In this document: positions 17,164-25,849 of the stretch, piece after piece
Layout of the letters: each line of letters begins with the position of its first letter
Numbering within the stretch: the first letter of the stretch is position 1
Assembly: GCF_004916975.1 (NCBI RefSeq)
Contig: NZ_STGQ01000002.1
Span: forward strand, 372,001 to 436,000
Direction: 5' to 3'
Length of the DNA: 64,000 bases
DNA from: Paenibacillus dokdonensis
Lineage (GTDB): Bacteria; Bacillota; Bacilli; Paenibacillales; Paenibacillaceae
Program-made: the position numbers and the translations under genes
Notes under the pieces: generated by a model
Told to the model about the DNA's origin: nothing
Seen by the model: the letters and a program-made list of their open reading frames with translations, nothing else
The model's database searches: none

Positions 17164-17943
17164 ATGAACAGAAGGTTTACCGCAACATCACTTATTCTCG
17201 TACTGCTGGTATTACTCATCAGCGCCTGCGGCGGCAAAAAAGCAGCAGGGGAATCAGAGGTAAAGCCGACAGAAACCGTGAAGGCTGCGGAAAGCGAAAC
17301 GACAACGAATGAGGATGCTGACGTTAAGGAAACATCGGAAAACGTATCGGACAATAAAGATGCAGCTGATAAAAAAACGAAAAAAACAGCGGATGAGGGC
17401 TATGTAAAAGACGGCATCTATACCAATGATTACTTTGGCTTAACTGTACAAATGCCCAAGGAATGGGAGGTCCAGGGCCAGGATGCCATGCAGGATGTCA
17501 TGCAGACCGGCAAGGACATCATTGCCAATGGGGATGATGACAAGCAGGCAGCGTTAGATGAAGCGGAGCAAAAAATTCTCAACTTCTTCCTTACTTCCAA
17601 ATACCCGATGAATGAGCAGGATATCAATCCGAGCGTAATTTCTAATGCCAAGAAGGTCAGCCCGCTTCAAGTGAGAAACGGCAAACAGTATCTGGAAGCC
17701 TCACAAGCCATGCTGAAAACAACGGAGCTTCCCTACGAATTTGATGAGATCAAAACCGTCAATCTTGGAGGCAAGGACTTCCACATGATGACTGCTACCC
17801 TCAAGGGAAACGGCATCACTCTGAATCAGCGTTACTACAGCACACTTACCGACGGATATGCGGTCAACTTCATCAGTACATACTTCGATGACGCATCCAA
17901 AGCCGAGACGGATAAAGTCATTCAGTCCGTCAAGTTTGAGTAA
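17164..17943 (+). CDS. secreted lipoprotein of unknown function
   Basis: 259 residues with a lipoprotein signal ending LLISAC (Cys22). A low-complexity acidic linker of Thr, Lys, Glu and Asp residues runs from about 25 to 78, followed by a globular domain (YFGLTVQMPKEWEVQGQDAM ... LPYEFDEIKTVNLGGKDFHM ... INLIST-like end with DKVIQSVKFE). This beta-rich pattern resembles PsbP-like or DUF lipoproteins found in Paenibacillus, but I cannot name the family. GGAGG lies 7 bases before the start. Outer-face membrane protein, function unknown. Confidence 0.7.
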   Translation: MNRRFTATSLILVLLVLLISACGGKKAAGESEVKPTETVKAAESETTTNEDADVKETSENVSDNKDAADKKTKKTADEGYVKDGIYTNDYFGLTVQMPKEWEVQGQDAMQDVMQTGKDIIANGDDDKQAALDEAEQKILNFFLTSKYPMNEQDINPSVISNAKKVSPLQVRNGKQYLEASQAMLKTTELPYEFDEIKTVNLGGKDFHMMTATLKGNGITLNQRYYSTLTDGYAVNFISTYFDDASKAETDKVIQSVKFE

Positions 17944-17965
17944 TATGATAACGATTTACCATCAG

Positions 17966-18001
17966 AAAAGAGCAGATGCATCCGCATCTGCTCTTTTTTT
18001 T
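17966..18001. terminator. bidirectional terminator
   Basis: A perfect 14-bp stem, AAAAGAGCAGATGC / GCATCTGCTCTTTT with loop ATCC, followed by a long T-run, between convergent genes. Confidence 0.9.
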
Positions 18002-18026
18002 AGAACTCTACCAATCAGTTATTCAA

Positions 18027-18764
18027 TCAGAAGTATTTTGTGAGCATCGCCCTCATACTCTCTTCGTTCTCTGCAAACTGCCGCTGCCTGTGTCCATTGG
18101 CCCCGGAAGGATGCGGAAACCCCTTTAGAATCCGTTCCTCCTGGATTTGCCCTTGGCCAGCCATCCATAGGAGATTACGTTCCACTGCCCTTCCCAGCGG
18201 GATCAGCATGCTATCGGGAATCTCCTGCAGCTCCTCCAAAGCGGATAGCGCTTGCCGACAAAGGAGCGGCGAAGCCTGTATATCGGGACTGGAGCCTGTG
18301 TAATTGCGATCGCCATCTACAAATACGGGATATCTCAGCAGCGATGTCGTATGCAGAAGCTGCGCTTGCTCCCCGAACAGGGCTGCACTTGATCCGACGT
18401 TCAAATACCCCGGAAGACCAAGACGATCAAGCATCAGGATTAAATGATGGCGCATGGTGCCGGCAAATCCGGCTTCCCGCTTCGCCCGGCGACAAATTTC
18501 CTCGTCCGGGAGTCCTTCAGCCAGGCCAGCTCTTGCGGTTTGAAAGGCTACCTTCATCTGTGTCCAGCCAGGAGTAATTCCAACGATCACCACCCTCGCG
18601 GCATGGTTGATCCATTCATTATGGGGCGCGTAGTACATCGTAATCCGCCCCTCCACTTCCATTCGGAATGCATCGGTCAGCAGCTCCTGCTTGTTCAGAT
18701 CGCCGTCCTGCGGCAGAGCCCGAATAGCCGACTTGTACTGTTCAAGCAATGATCTGGGCTTCAC
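18027..18764 (-). CDS. uracil-DNA-glycosylase-fold family protein
   Basis: 245 residues from GTG at 18764, which has GGAGGT 7 bases upstream; upstream in-frame sequence to 18911 overlaps the next gene and is not needed. Motifs placed like those of the UDG superfamily: VVIVGITPGWTQMKVAF (motif 1 with a Pro-Gly loop) and GFPHPSGANGHRQRQF near the C-terminus (motif 2, His-Pro-Ser). The usual catalytic Asp or Asn in motif 1 is not obvious, so activity on DNA uracil is uncertain. Lies downstream of, and 125 bases from, the TudS-like gene on the same strand. Confidence 0.65.
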   Translation of the reverse strand: MKPRSLLEQYKSAIRALPQDGDLNKQELLTDAFRMEVEGRITMYYAPHNEWINHAARVVIVGITPGWTQMKVAFQTARAGLAEGLPDEEICRRAKREAGFAGTMRHHLILMLDRLGLPGYLNVGSSAALFGEQAQLLHTTSLLRYPVFVDGDRNYTGSSPDIQASPLLCRQALSALEELQEIPDSMLIPLGRAVERNLLWMAGQGQIQEERILKGFPHPSGANGHRQRQFAENEESMRAMLTKYF

Positions 18765-18889
18765 GGGCTGTACCTCCTTGATTTTTATCCAAGAACATTC
18801 CGTCTCTTCGTCCCTATATTGTAACCTTCCCATACGGAGGTCATATACCTCCAGTTTACCGAATATTAGAACAGGTGCCGCTGAACGAC

Positions 18890-19429
18890 TCAGTGACGCC
18901 TTTTTCTGCACACTTTAACCGGCAGGGCTTCAGGTAAAACTTGTGGCCGTATCCCTGTAGGTCCATATACGCTTTTTTTATCCCTTGGATCAAAAACTCC
19001 CTCCTCGGTATTGGGTATTTGCCAAAAGAAATCAATATGTACTCCCTGCTCCTCTGCAAACCGCAAAAAATCGATCATAAATATACCTTTTCCGGGATCA
19101 CATGAGGAGCTGCCCGAGATGCCAACCCCGCCGATAATCTCATAGCCGTGATTTTGATAGATCTTTAACTGCTCGATAACCGGCTGCAGGATGCGGAAAT
19201 TATGATCATGAAATGAAGGAGTGTCCAATTCCTCTTCCGTCATGGGCTGCCGATCCGGTCCTAGAAAGGTAAACCCTGGACAGGGCAGTTGAAAAATGCC
19301 ATAGCCTTGTTCCGATGCCCAATCTACCGCTGACTTCATCACACCTGCACTACGAGCCTCGCCATGAATAACGGTATTCTGATTGATCACACAGTGCGAG
19401 GTTATAAGGATCTGTTTATTGCGCTGCAC
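18890..19429 (-). CDS. TudS-related (DUF523-like) putative desulfidase
   Basis: 179 residues. Three cysteines in family contexts, SHCVINQN (C13), LPCPG (C50) and SGSSSCDPGKG (C110), match the [4Fe-4S]-binding layout of thiouracil desulfidase TudS. TudS removes sulfur from thiouracil-type bases, and the subfamily seen here resembles the CD3072 type. Cytosolic and monomer-sized. Adjacent to a glycosylase-fold protein, so a modified-base salvage or repair link is possible but only inferred. The start at 19429 lacks a strong ribosome site. Confidence 0.7.
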   Translation of the reverse strand: MQRNKQILITSHCVINQNTVIHGEARSAGVMKSAVDWASEQGYGIFQLPCPGFTFLGPDRQPMTEEELDTPSFHDHNFRILQPVIEQLKIYQNHGYEIIGGVGISGSSSCDPGKGIFMIDFLRFAEEQGVHIDFFWQIPNTEEGVFDPRDKKSVYGPTGIRPQVLPEALPVKVCRKRRH

Positions 19430-19561
19430 GCTGACACCTCTTTCTTGCTGGTTGTAATTGGCTCACTATGGCTTATCTATGGAAAATATATTCTTATTAA
19501 TTTAATCGGAATAATTGATATTATTGTATTTCATTTGTACCGTAAGTCAATATCACAGCAT

Positions 19562-19601
19562 AAAAAACGCCCTTCCCTGGCATCTGCCTGAATAGAGCGT
19601 T
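19562..19601 (-). terminator. terminator of the ydaJKM-like operon
   Basis: AACGCTCT / AGGGCGTT (with a G-U pair) and inner GGCA/TGCC, followed by T6 on the minus strand, about 60 bases beyond the GT2 stop codon. Confidence 0.7.
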
Positions 19602-19657
19602 GCATGGTCTTTCATTTCAAATAAAGCCGTCCTGTATCGTGCAGCCCGCGCCGCTTA

Positions 19658-20953
19658 TCAGCTGAACCGCTGCGTCTTATACCATTTGCTTTCCCGGCCT
19701 GTAATTTTATCGACGATCAAGTTATAAAAGGCTTTGACAGAAATGACAAGGAAGAGCTGTGCATATGTGAAATAAGAAATACAAGAGAGCACGAAATTGC
19801 GGACATTGCTTTGTCCGATGTCAGTAGCGAGCGCCAGATTGATCTGCAGCACATAGAGAAAATACATCAAAGCCCAAGCCACTACCAGATAGACATATAC
19901 ATCCGATTGGAACTGGAAGGGTGAAACCACACCCGGCTTGAAGATGGCAATGACCTGATACACCAGGTTCGCCACGAACACAATATCCGATACGATAATA
20001 GCGATCATGAACCAAAAATAGCTGGCTGCATAGTAGAGCACATGAAGTTTGATCCGCCAGCTGCTGCGGTCGAACAGATGATGCAGGTTTTCGACGACAA
20101 CATTATAGTTGCCTTTGGCCCAGCGCTCCCGCTGCTTCATATAAACCCCAAGCTGCTCAGGCTCCTGCTGGTAGGCTTCCGCCTGGGGAGCCAGCGCAAT
20201 CAGCTGGCCGCGGGACATGATCTCAAAGGAAACGGCCGTATCCTCGGTAATCGCCTGCTCGTCCCATCCGCCGATCTCCCGCATTAAAGCGGTTTTGACA
20301 ATAAAATTGGTGCCGGGAATCGTTCCGAGCTTGAACAGCTCCCATAGTCCGGTATGATGCACACGCTGAATTGTAATGATCTCGAGATTGATGCAGCGGG
20401 ACAGAAAATTCTGGCCGCGGTTACGGGCCTTATTACGTCCAAAGACAGCGCCGTATTTCTCCGGATTCTCCATCGCCTTCTGTGTCAGGAATAAGAGCGC
20501 ATTGCGCTCAGGCGCAGCATCCGCGTCATACACACAAATCCATTCGCCTGTTGCCAGCTTCAGTGCATCGTTTAGTGCTCCGGATTTCCCACCCGTCCCC
20601 TTGCGTTCCAGAATGATGAAATTCCGGTCCGAATAGCTCGTCTTCTCCTTCAGTGCCTTAAGCCGGGCCGCCGTCTGATCTGAACAGTTGTCTGCAATAA
20701 TGATGAGCTGTACCTTATCCTGCGGATAGTTCAACTGCAGAATATGCTCGGCAGTAGCCGTGATGACCAGCTCCTCATTATGCGCCGGAACCATGACGGT
20801 CACAGCAGGGAAGTCATTCATATGCTCCGGAAGCTTGAGCTTCTTCTTGTTTTGTTTGAAAATAAACCGGACAGCCCCTGCCATAATGATGACGGACTCA
20901 AATACGGCAATCCAAATGGTTACTATGGAAAGGATCAATAGAACGTCAGCCAC
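19658..20953 (-). CDS. membrane GT2 glycosyltransferase, YdaM-like polysaccharide synthase
   Basis: 431 residues from GTG at 20953 with GGGGGA 6 bases upstream; this start overlaps the preceding small gene by 8 bases. N-terminal membrane helix (2-28), GT-A domain with VMVPAHNEE, IIADNCSDQT (D88), YDADA (DxD at 143-145), AITED (236-238) and QRERW (274-278), then three or more C-terminal helices. These are the catalytic residues of processive beta-glycosyltransferases such as cellulose and PNAG synthases. It should polymerise and extrude an exopolysaccharide. Operon order and partners match Bacillus ydaJ-ydaK-ydaM. Confidence 0.9.
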   Translation of the reverse strand: MADVLLILSIVTIWIAVFESVIIMAGAVRFIFKQNKKKLKLPEHMNDFPAVTVMVPAHNEELVITATAEHILQLNYPQDKVQLIIIADNCSDQTAARLKALKEKTSYSDRNFIILERKGTGGKSGALNDALKLATGEWICVYDADAAPERNALLFLTQKAMENPEKYGAVFGRNKARNRGQNFLSRCINLEIITIQRVHHTGLWELFKLGTIPGTNFIVKTALMREIGGWDEQAITEDTAVSFEIMSRGQLIALAPQAEAYQQEPEQLGVYMKQRERWAKGNYNVVVENLHHLFDRSSWRIKLHVLYYAASYFWFMIAIIVSDIVFVANLVYQVIAIFKPGVVSPFQFQSDVYVYLVVAWALMYFLYVLQINLALATDIGQSNVRNFVLSCISYFTYAQLFLVISVKAFYNLIVDKITGRESKWYKTQRFS

Positions 20954-21089
20954 TGAAGTTCCCCCGATCATACTTTTTGTTGACATCGGCACGAAATTTA
21001 AGCGTTGCGATGGTGAGGATCAGGATCGTCACGGCGAAAATTACACTAATGGCAATGCAGACAGGGATAAACCAGCTCGTATATGACAT
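20946..21089 (-). CDS. 47-residue single-span membrane protein coupled to the GT2
   Basis: MSYTSWFIPVCIAISVIFAV begins one hydrophobic helix (about 6-30), followed by a basic tail RADVNKKYDRGN. The ATG at 21089 has GAGGAGG with ideal spacing. Its last 8 bases overlap the GT2 start, so the two are translationally coupled. Size and coupling suggest a small accessory subunit of the synthase, as PgaD-type or similar small proteins are for other GT2 synthases. No homologue recognised. Confidence 0.7.
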   Translation of the reverse strand: MSYTSWFIPVCIAISVIFAVTILILTIATLKFRADVNKKYDRGNFSG

Positions 21090-21123
21090 TTGAATTCCTC
21101 CTCTGCCGGTTCGTAGGAAAAGA

Positions 21124-21999
21124 TTAAATATATTCTCCAATCAGATCGGTCTCGGTATTACGTTCGAGCGCAGCGATGACCTGATCAATATGTTCATATT
21201 TGCCGAACTGCTCCTTCTGAAAGACCAGCGCGCCTGCACGTATTACGATCTTCAGCTCATGACCTCTTTTGTCCAGAAAATTCACTGCCATCATCGCATT
21301 TTTGATCCGGCTGGTAAGCATCTGCAGGTTCTCCTGCCCCAGCATGGGGCACAGGACGATGAAGCGGCCCTTGCTGATTGAAAATTTATAGTCTTCATAG
21401 CGGATCTGCCTTTGAATTGTGGCAGACAGCTCAAGCAGCAGGCGGGAGTACAGCTGTGATCCCAGCGACTCTTGCACCAGCGGCAGAAAGTCGATTTTGA
21501 ACATTGCCACGGAAAAACCGTACCGCTCGGAATAGCGTCTGGCCAGGTTGGACTGCTTCTGCATGGTATCTGCCAGCGCTTCCTTGTTGCCAAGAGCCGT
21601 GTCGATATCCACCTGCGGACTGGTCCCTCTCATTTCAATCATCCGTTCCATCCAGCGCTTGCTGCCGATCAGTCCGGATTTAATGAAGGCAGCGATCAGC
21701 ATATTTGCCGGAATCAGCAGCATCCATGAGAATGTCAGCATGTTTATGGGAGCGTATGTTGTCAGCCAAACAAAATAGCTCACCAGAAATACAAACACCA
21801 GGACCACAGAAATCCCTAAAGGAATGATGAAACCGATCAGCAGCGCCGCAAGGGTCGCCATGCTAAACATGAGCTCCAGCGTCGTATAGGATTGATTAAG
21901 GTACATTTTCCAATAAATCAGCAGCTCCTGCACCATGATCAGAGCGATCAAAAGGATGTATCCAAGTTCAAGGCGACGCGTCGTTGTATTTTTGGTCAT
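21124..21999 (-). CDS. degenerate GGDEF membrane protein, YdaK-like c-di-GMP receptor
   Basis: 291 residues from ATG at 21999, with GGAGG 7 bases upstream. Four hydrophobic helices (about 12-110), then a GGDEF-fold domain beginning VDIDTALGNKEALADTM. The active-site motif is SKGRF (209-213) instead of GGDEF, so cyclase activity is not expected. Exactly five residues before it lies RYED (200-203), the RxxD inhibitory site that binds c-di-GMP in this family. This is the pattern of B. subtilis YdaK, a receptor gating an exopolysaccharide synthase. 34 bases upstream of the small membrane gene. Confidence 0.85.
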   Translation of the reverse strand: MTKNTTTRRLELGYILLIALIMVQELLIYWKMYLNQSYTTLELMFSMATLAALLIGFIIPLGISVVLVFVFLVSYFVWLTTYAPINMLTFSWMLLIPANMLIAAFIKSGLIGSKRWMERMIEMRGTSPQVDIDTALGNKEALADTMQKQSNLARRYSERYGFSVAMFKIDFLPLVQESLGSQLYSRLLLELSATIQRQIRYEDYKFSISKGRFIVLCPMLGQENLQMLTSRIKNAMMAVNFLDKRGHELKIVIRAGALVFQKEQFGKYEHIDQVIAALERNTETDLIGEYI

Positions 22000-22134
22000 C
22001 CGAATTCCTCCACTCCCCCCGCTTTCATTCACTGCGGACACCGTTGTCCAGCCAAAAACAGATTATCGACTAAAAAAGGCCTTCTACACTTACTTATCCA
22101 TTAACGCAAAAGCTCAAGAAATAACCAATTTATT

Positions 22135-23232
22135 TCATTTTTGCGAATGTTTTATCCACAGTTCTGCAGCCAGGAGCGGAAGCAGGTTATCAAATATATG
22201 CGTGTTCCCGTCAAAAACATAGCCTCCCGGATACTCTGTATCCCCGTCCCTGAGTGAAATCATATGCTTGAACAGCTCTCCTGCCCAGACCTTGTCTTTA
22301 GCCTCAAGCGCCAGTTGTACAGCCAATCCATAAACGGAAGGGGATTCGTACTCGACACTGCTTGCCCGTGTAACCCTGTCATAACGACCGTAGAGCTTAT
22401 GGCTGTGGCTCCATTCTTTTCTCAAAAAGGATATCAGCGGTTCCGGCTCCCTCCCGATTTCCGCAGCATGGATTCCCACCAGCAGTTGATCGATCAAATT
22501 AACCGAATCGTCATACGTGTATTGCCCGTGATGGACATTGAAGCTTTTCGGATAAAAAGCGCCGTCATCCGGCATGTTCTCCAGAAGCTGAATATGTTTA
22601 CCGTAGAAAGCATGATCAATAAGCTGCGCCTTCTGCATCTGCTGCAGGGCATCGCTGTCAATATAAGCGAGGCTCAGCTCCTGCGCAGATTCACCTCGGT
22701 CAAAGTCATGAAAATCCGTCATGTATCCATTTACCAATGCAGAAGAAAGCAAGGTCCCCGTCAGTGTCCCTGCCTTCTCACGATCACTTGATGTGCCCCA
22801 GAGCTGTTCAGCCTTCAGCAGCGCACCGATCACTCGGAGATCATCACCCAGCGCATTCGTATGGATATTGGAGCTGCCGTCCGGCTCCAGCTTCCATGCC
22901 AAATATTGCTGCGGAGTCAGGAAATAATGCTCCAGCACCCCAGCGCTTTGATGAAATAAGGTCTTGTCCTTCTTCAGCACAGCATATTGCATCCAGAAGC
23001 CAAGCGATTCCGATAGCGACTCACGACCCGCCGCAATCTCCGGGTTGGTTGAGTCCCCTTCCTGCAGGTATGTCGCAAGCGTGCCATTCGGATTCGTCAT
23101 ATATTTTTGGATGAAGGCCTCTGTCTGGGCTGGCGATTCCTGGGGCTGCCCCTCTTTCCAGTAGAGCCATATACCCGCCGCAGCCATCAGTATCAGCCCG
23201 GTAATGGTCAGTTGCTTTCGGTGCTTGTGCAT
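22135..23232 (-). CDS. GH8-like secreted/membrane-anchored glycanase, YdaJ-like
   Basis: 365 residues with an N-terminal membrane anchor or signal (8-25). GH8 signatures: SESLGFWMQYAVLKKD, in which E75 fits the catalytic acid of the family SEGxGYxM motif, and WKLEPDGSSNIHTNALGDDL followed by RVIGALLKA, which carries the Asp region (D118, D130). Such hydrolases (BcsZ, YdaJ) trim the nascent polymer outside the membrane. First gene of the four-gene operon. Ribosome site AAAGGCGG. Substrate unknown. Confidence 0.8.
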   Translation of the reverse strand: MHKHRKQLTITGLILMAAAGIWLYWKEGQPQESPAQTEAFIQKYMTNPNGTLATYLQEGDSTNPEIAAGRESLSESLGFWMQYAVLKKDKTLFHQSAGVLEHYFLTPQQYLAWKLEPDGSSNIHTNALGDDLRVIGALLKAEQLWGTSSDREKAGTLTGTLLSSALVNGYMTDFHDFDRGESAQELSLAYIDSDALQQMQKAQLIDHAFYGKHIQLLENMPDDGAFYPKSFNVHHGQYTYDDSVNLIDQLLVGIHAAEIGREPEPLISFLRKEWSHSHKLYGRYDRVTRASSVEYESPSVYGLAVQLALEAKDKVWAGELFKHMISLRDGDTEYPGGYVFDGNTHIFDNLLPLLAAELWIKHSQK

Positions 23233-23279
23233 ATATGAATTCCGCCTTTCCTTTGCAGTTCCATGATATATTCAGATAA

Positions 23280-23411
23280 TATAGAATAAACCAGCAGAGG
23301 GAACATGAACGATTCTTTAGCGTAGAACTAGGTAAGATCGGACTTGAATTTACAGAAGATATGATGCTGGTTTGTCAGCGTTACGAAGTTGTCGATGTGA
23401 AAAAAACATAA
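23280..23411 (+). pseudogene. possible coding remnant
   Basis: An open stretch without a good start reads ...REHERFFSVELGKIGLEFTE and continues DMMLVCQRYEVVDVKKT before TAA at 23409-23411. The amino-acid composition looks protein-like (balanced, ends in a plausible beta-alpha pattern), but there is no ribosome site, the frame is closed at 23277-23279, and its stop lies inside a terminator palindrome. It may be the tail of a decayed gene. Family unrecognised. Confidence 0.25.
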
Positions 23412-23445
23412 AACCGCTTGGGATATCCCAAGCGGTTTTATGTTT
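23404..23445 (-). terminator. 42-base perfect palindrome, terminator of the MoxR operon
   Basis: The centre is GGGATATCCC and the arms include AAACATAAAACCGCTT and its complement, with no unpaired loop required. A T6 run follows on the minus strand. It lies 23 bases after the DUF4129 gene stop. Confidence 0.85.
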
Positions 23446-23468
23446 CTATTGTAATACCGATTCCGATG

Positions 23469-24749
23469 TTACAGCTTCGAATTGCTGCTTGGCTTGCCAT
23501 CAGAGCCGTAACGGACCTGGTTGTATCGATGGATAACCTGACCCACATCCTGTGCAGGGAGATGAGTATAATCGCCTTTGGCGTTTAATGCAGCGCCATT
23601 CTCGGATGGCGTAAGGCTTGGACGGAACTTATAGCCCCGCTTAACGGCGCTTCGAATCAAGCTTTCGTAAGCACGGCGCGGATCACCATCCTTCACCGCA
23701 GCTGCCCCTTCTTTGCGCCGCCTCCACAATCTGCCGGGACGCTTATTCACACGGTCGATTTTCTCCACCTCATCCACGTAATCGCCCTGATCGGTCGGGG
23801 CGCTCCGCACCTCACGCAGAAGCCGGAGCCGCTGTGCCATCCGTGCGATCCATTCGCGAAATCTTTGCGGGAGCCAGCGGCGCACCAGCCGATACAAGAG
23901 AAGCAGCAGGGCTACAGCCACGGCAACGATCAGCAGGATCAAGAAGATCTGGCCCATAATGTGCAGCCACTTCGGCGATTGGGAAGGCGGAGGAAGATCC
24001 AGCGGTCCTTGCTGCCCCATCTGCGGCTGCTCCGGGGTCACCTGCTGCTCTCCTTGGTCCAGGCCATTAAATATCCCGCTCAACCAATGCCTGAAATAGG
24101 CAAAGCCCTCATTCAGTCCGTTCCACAGGCTTAGCAGTGCGATGACCGCGATCGTCAGCCAGGTCATCCAGCGGTTTCTGGACAGAATTCGGCGGAGCAG
24201 CATCCGGTCGGTTTGCTGCGCGTTGGAAGCTTCGCGTACACGGTCCCCGTTCCACCGCAGCAGGACCGCAAACAACGTAAACAGACTAAGAAGATAGAGC
24301 GAGGTGCGGTACGGCTCGATCGCAGGCACTCTGGAAGATACGCCATACACAATCAAGGACGCAGCCAGCCCCCCCAGCGGCAAATTCAGCTGGACTAATC
24401 TCCACAGCTGCTTGCGGCCGACAATAAGCCCGCGAATGTCCGCTAGCAGAAGGAGCAGTACCGCCAGTATTGCAGCACGAAGCCCGAGCGCTGCCAGCGG
24501 CAGCAAGGCAGCAGCTATTAGCAGAGCCGTCGCCAATACTGCCTTCCTGCCTCCAGCCTGTCTGATTCCAATCATCGTACCCAAGGCATGCAGCAGCCAC
24601 ATGACCGGCAGCAGCCACCAAGGCGAAGCCTGCATGGCATAGACCATATACAGCAGTAAATAGGGAAAGACGGCAGCCGTTTCCAGCAATGAATTCCCCA
24701 GCACCGCCAGGCTGCGGCGCAGTCGTATGCCCTTATCGGCTATCATCAT
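23469..24749 (-). CDS. DUF4129-containing membrane protein
   Basis: 426 residues. Roughly six hydrophobic helices in 15-225, a proline-rich outside loop (VTPEQPQMGQQGPLDLPPPS), another helix at about 265-285, then a basic cytosolic C-terminus with the DUF4129 pattern (DPRRAYESLIRSAVKRGYKF, then HLPAQDVGQVIHRYNQVRYG). It often accompanies MoxR and DUF58 proteins. The start overlaps the DUF58 stop as ATGA (24746-24749), indicating coupling. Many homologues have a transglutaminase core; none is visible here. Probable membrane platform of unknown assembly role. Confidence 0.8.
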   Translation of the reverse strand: MMIADKGIRLRRSLAVLGNSLLETAAVFPYLLLYMVYAMQASPWWLLPVMWLLHALGTMIGIRQAGGRKAVLATALLIAAALLPLAALGLRAAILAVLLLLLADIRGLIVGRKQLWRLVQLNLPLGGLAASLIVYGVSSRVPAIEPYRTSLYLLSLFTLFAVLLRWNGDRVREASNAQQTDRMLLRRILSRNRWMTWLTIAVIALLSLWNGLNEGFAYFRHWLSGIFNGLDQGEQQVTPEQPQMGQQGPLDLPPPSQSPKWLHIMGQIFLILLIVAVAVALLLLLYRLVRRWLPQRFREWIARMAQRLRLLREVRSAPTDQGDYVDEVEKIDRVNKRPGRLWRRRKEGAAAVKDGDPRRAYESLIRSAVKRGYKFRPSLTPSENGAALNAKGDYTHLPAQDVGQVIHRYNQVRYGSDGKPSSNSKL

Positions 24750-25849
24750 GCCCCCGCCCCCTTCATGCCTTCGCTCAGATCAGCAATCGATACGCGGTGC
24801 CCTTTCAGCTCAATCAGCCGAACGGCATCCCGGATCGCTGCGGATACATATGGGGTCACCAGAAAATAATCCATTGTTTCATGCGTTTTTGGCTCCGCTT
24901 CAATCCGCAGCAGCTCATAAAAAGGCCTCTGAATCTTGAGCTCTACGGCAGCCATGGCCTCCAGCAAATCCTCAAGATGCGGAAGTCCGTAATCCGGCGC
25001 AAGATACGCCATCCTGGCATCCGTGTCCGGCGACAATGAGGCATTGCTCGCAAATCCAGCCGCCATCCCCTGACGAATGAGCGCAGCGGCGCAGGTTGCC
25101 GCATAGGATAGCGCCTCTTCAATGATTTCCGGCTTGGTGACAACATTCCACATCTGCTCCGAGACCTCAATATTAAGGAAGATCATGGCCTTCGGGTCTG
25201 CAGAATAGCCATGCTGATGCACTTGCAGTTCTCCGCTTCTGGCACTGGCCTTCCAGTGAATACGGTTCATAGCATCTCCAGGCGCATAACCTCTTACGCC
25301 TGTAAACAGAAACGGATCCTCGACAATCCAGCGGCGCACAGCCAGTTCACCCTGCCAGGTTTTCCAGGAGGAAGGAAGCTCCTCATCCCTGAGCAGGGAT
25401 GGATAGACCACCAGCCGTTTGTTGAGTGTCACTTTCAAGGAAGGCGTGTACATGGCGAACAAATCGCTTCCGGTCATAGTTGCCGTATCCATGCGGAATA
25501 TGCCGCGGCCCCGGCACTGGATCTGATGCGTCCGGGTGATCCGCGTCCGTGCGGGAAGCGAGAAGAAGCTCGTATGATTCTGGTAAATCTGGCCCTCACT
25601 GATCCAGGTCTCCTTGCTCCGCTTGAAGCCTAGGGATGCCGGAAGCATCGCCTCCAGCCGCAGCCAGGGGATAGGCACACGCCGCTTGTTCTCGATTACC
25701 TCCACCATTTCTATCCGGTCGCCTGCATAGCAGGTCCGGGCACTGAAATGGCGGTCATAATCCAGCTTGCCAAGCGCGCTTCTGCCTAAAATAAGTCCCT
25801 GCAGCACCATGACAAGTCCGCAGGCAAGAAATAGCCACAGCACTGCCAT
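24746..25849 (-). CDS. DUF58 domain protein of the MoxR operon
   Basis: 367 residues. N-terminal membrane helix (1-20), then a beta-rich region (YDRHFSARTCYAGDRIEMVE) and the DUF58 signature VRGYAPGDAMNRIHWKASAR with the surrounding LAVRRWIVEDPFLFTG. In related operons DUF58 proteins carry a VWA-like fold and work with the MoxR ATPase. Its ATG follows directly after the MoxR stop codon and its end overlaps the next gene, so the three genes are one translationally coupled operon. Confidence 0.9.
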   Translation of the reverse strand: MAVLWLFLACGLVMVLQGLILGRSALGKLDYDRHFSARTCYAGDRIEMVEVIENKRRVPIPWLRLEAMLPASLGFKRSKETWISEGQIYQNHTSFFSLPARTRITRTHQIQCRGRGIFRMDTATMTGSDLFAMYTPSLKVTLNKRLVVYPSLLRDEELPSSWKTWQGELAVRRWIVEDPFLFTGVRGYAPGDAMNRIHWKASARSGELQVHQHGYSADPKAMIFLNIEVSEQMWNVVTKPEIIEEALSYAATCAAALIRQGMAAGFASNASLSPDTDARMAYLAPDYGLPHLEDLLEAMAAVELKIQRPFYELLRIEAEPKTHETMDYFLVTPYVSAAIRDAVRLIELKGHRVSIADLSEGMKGAGA

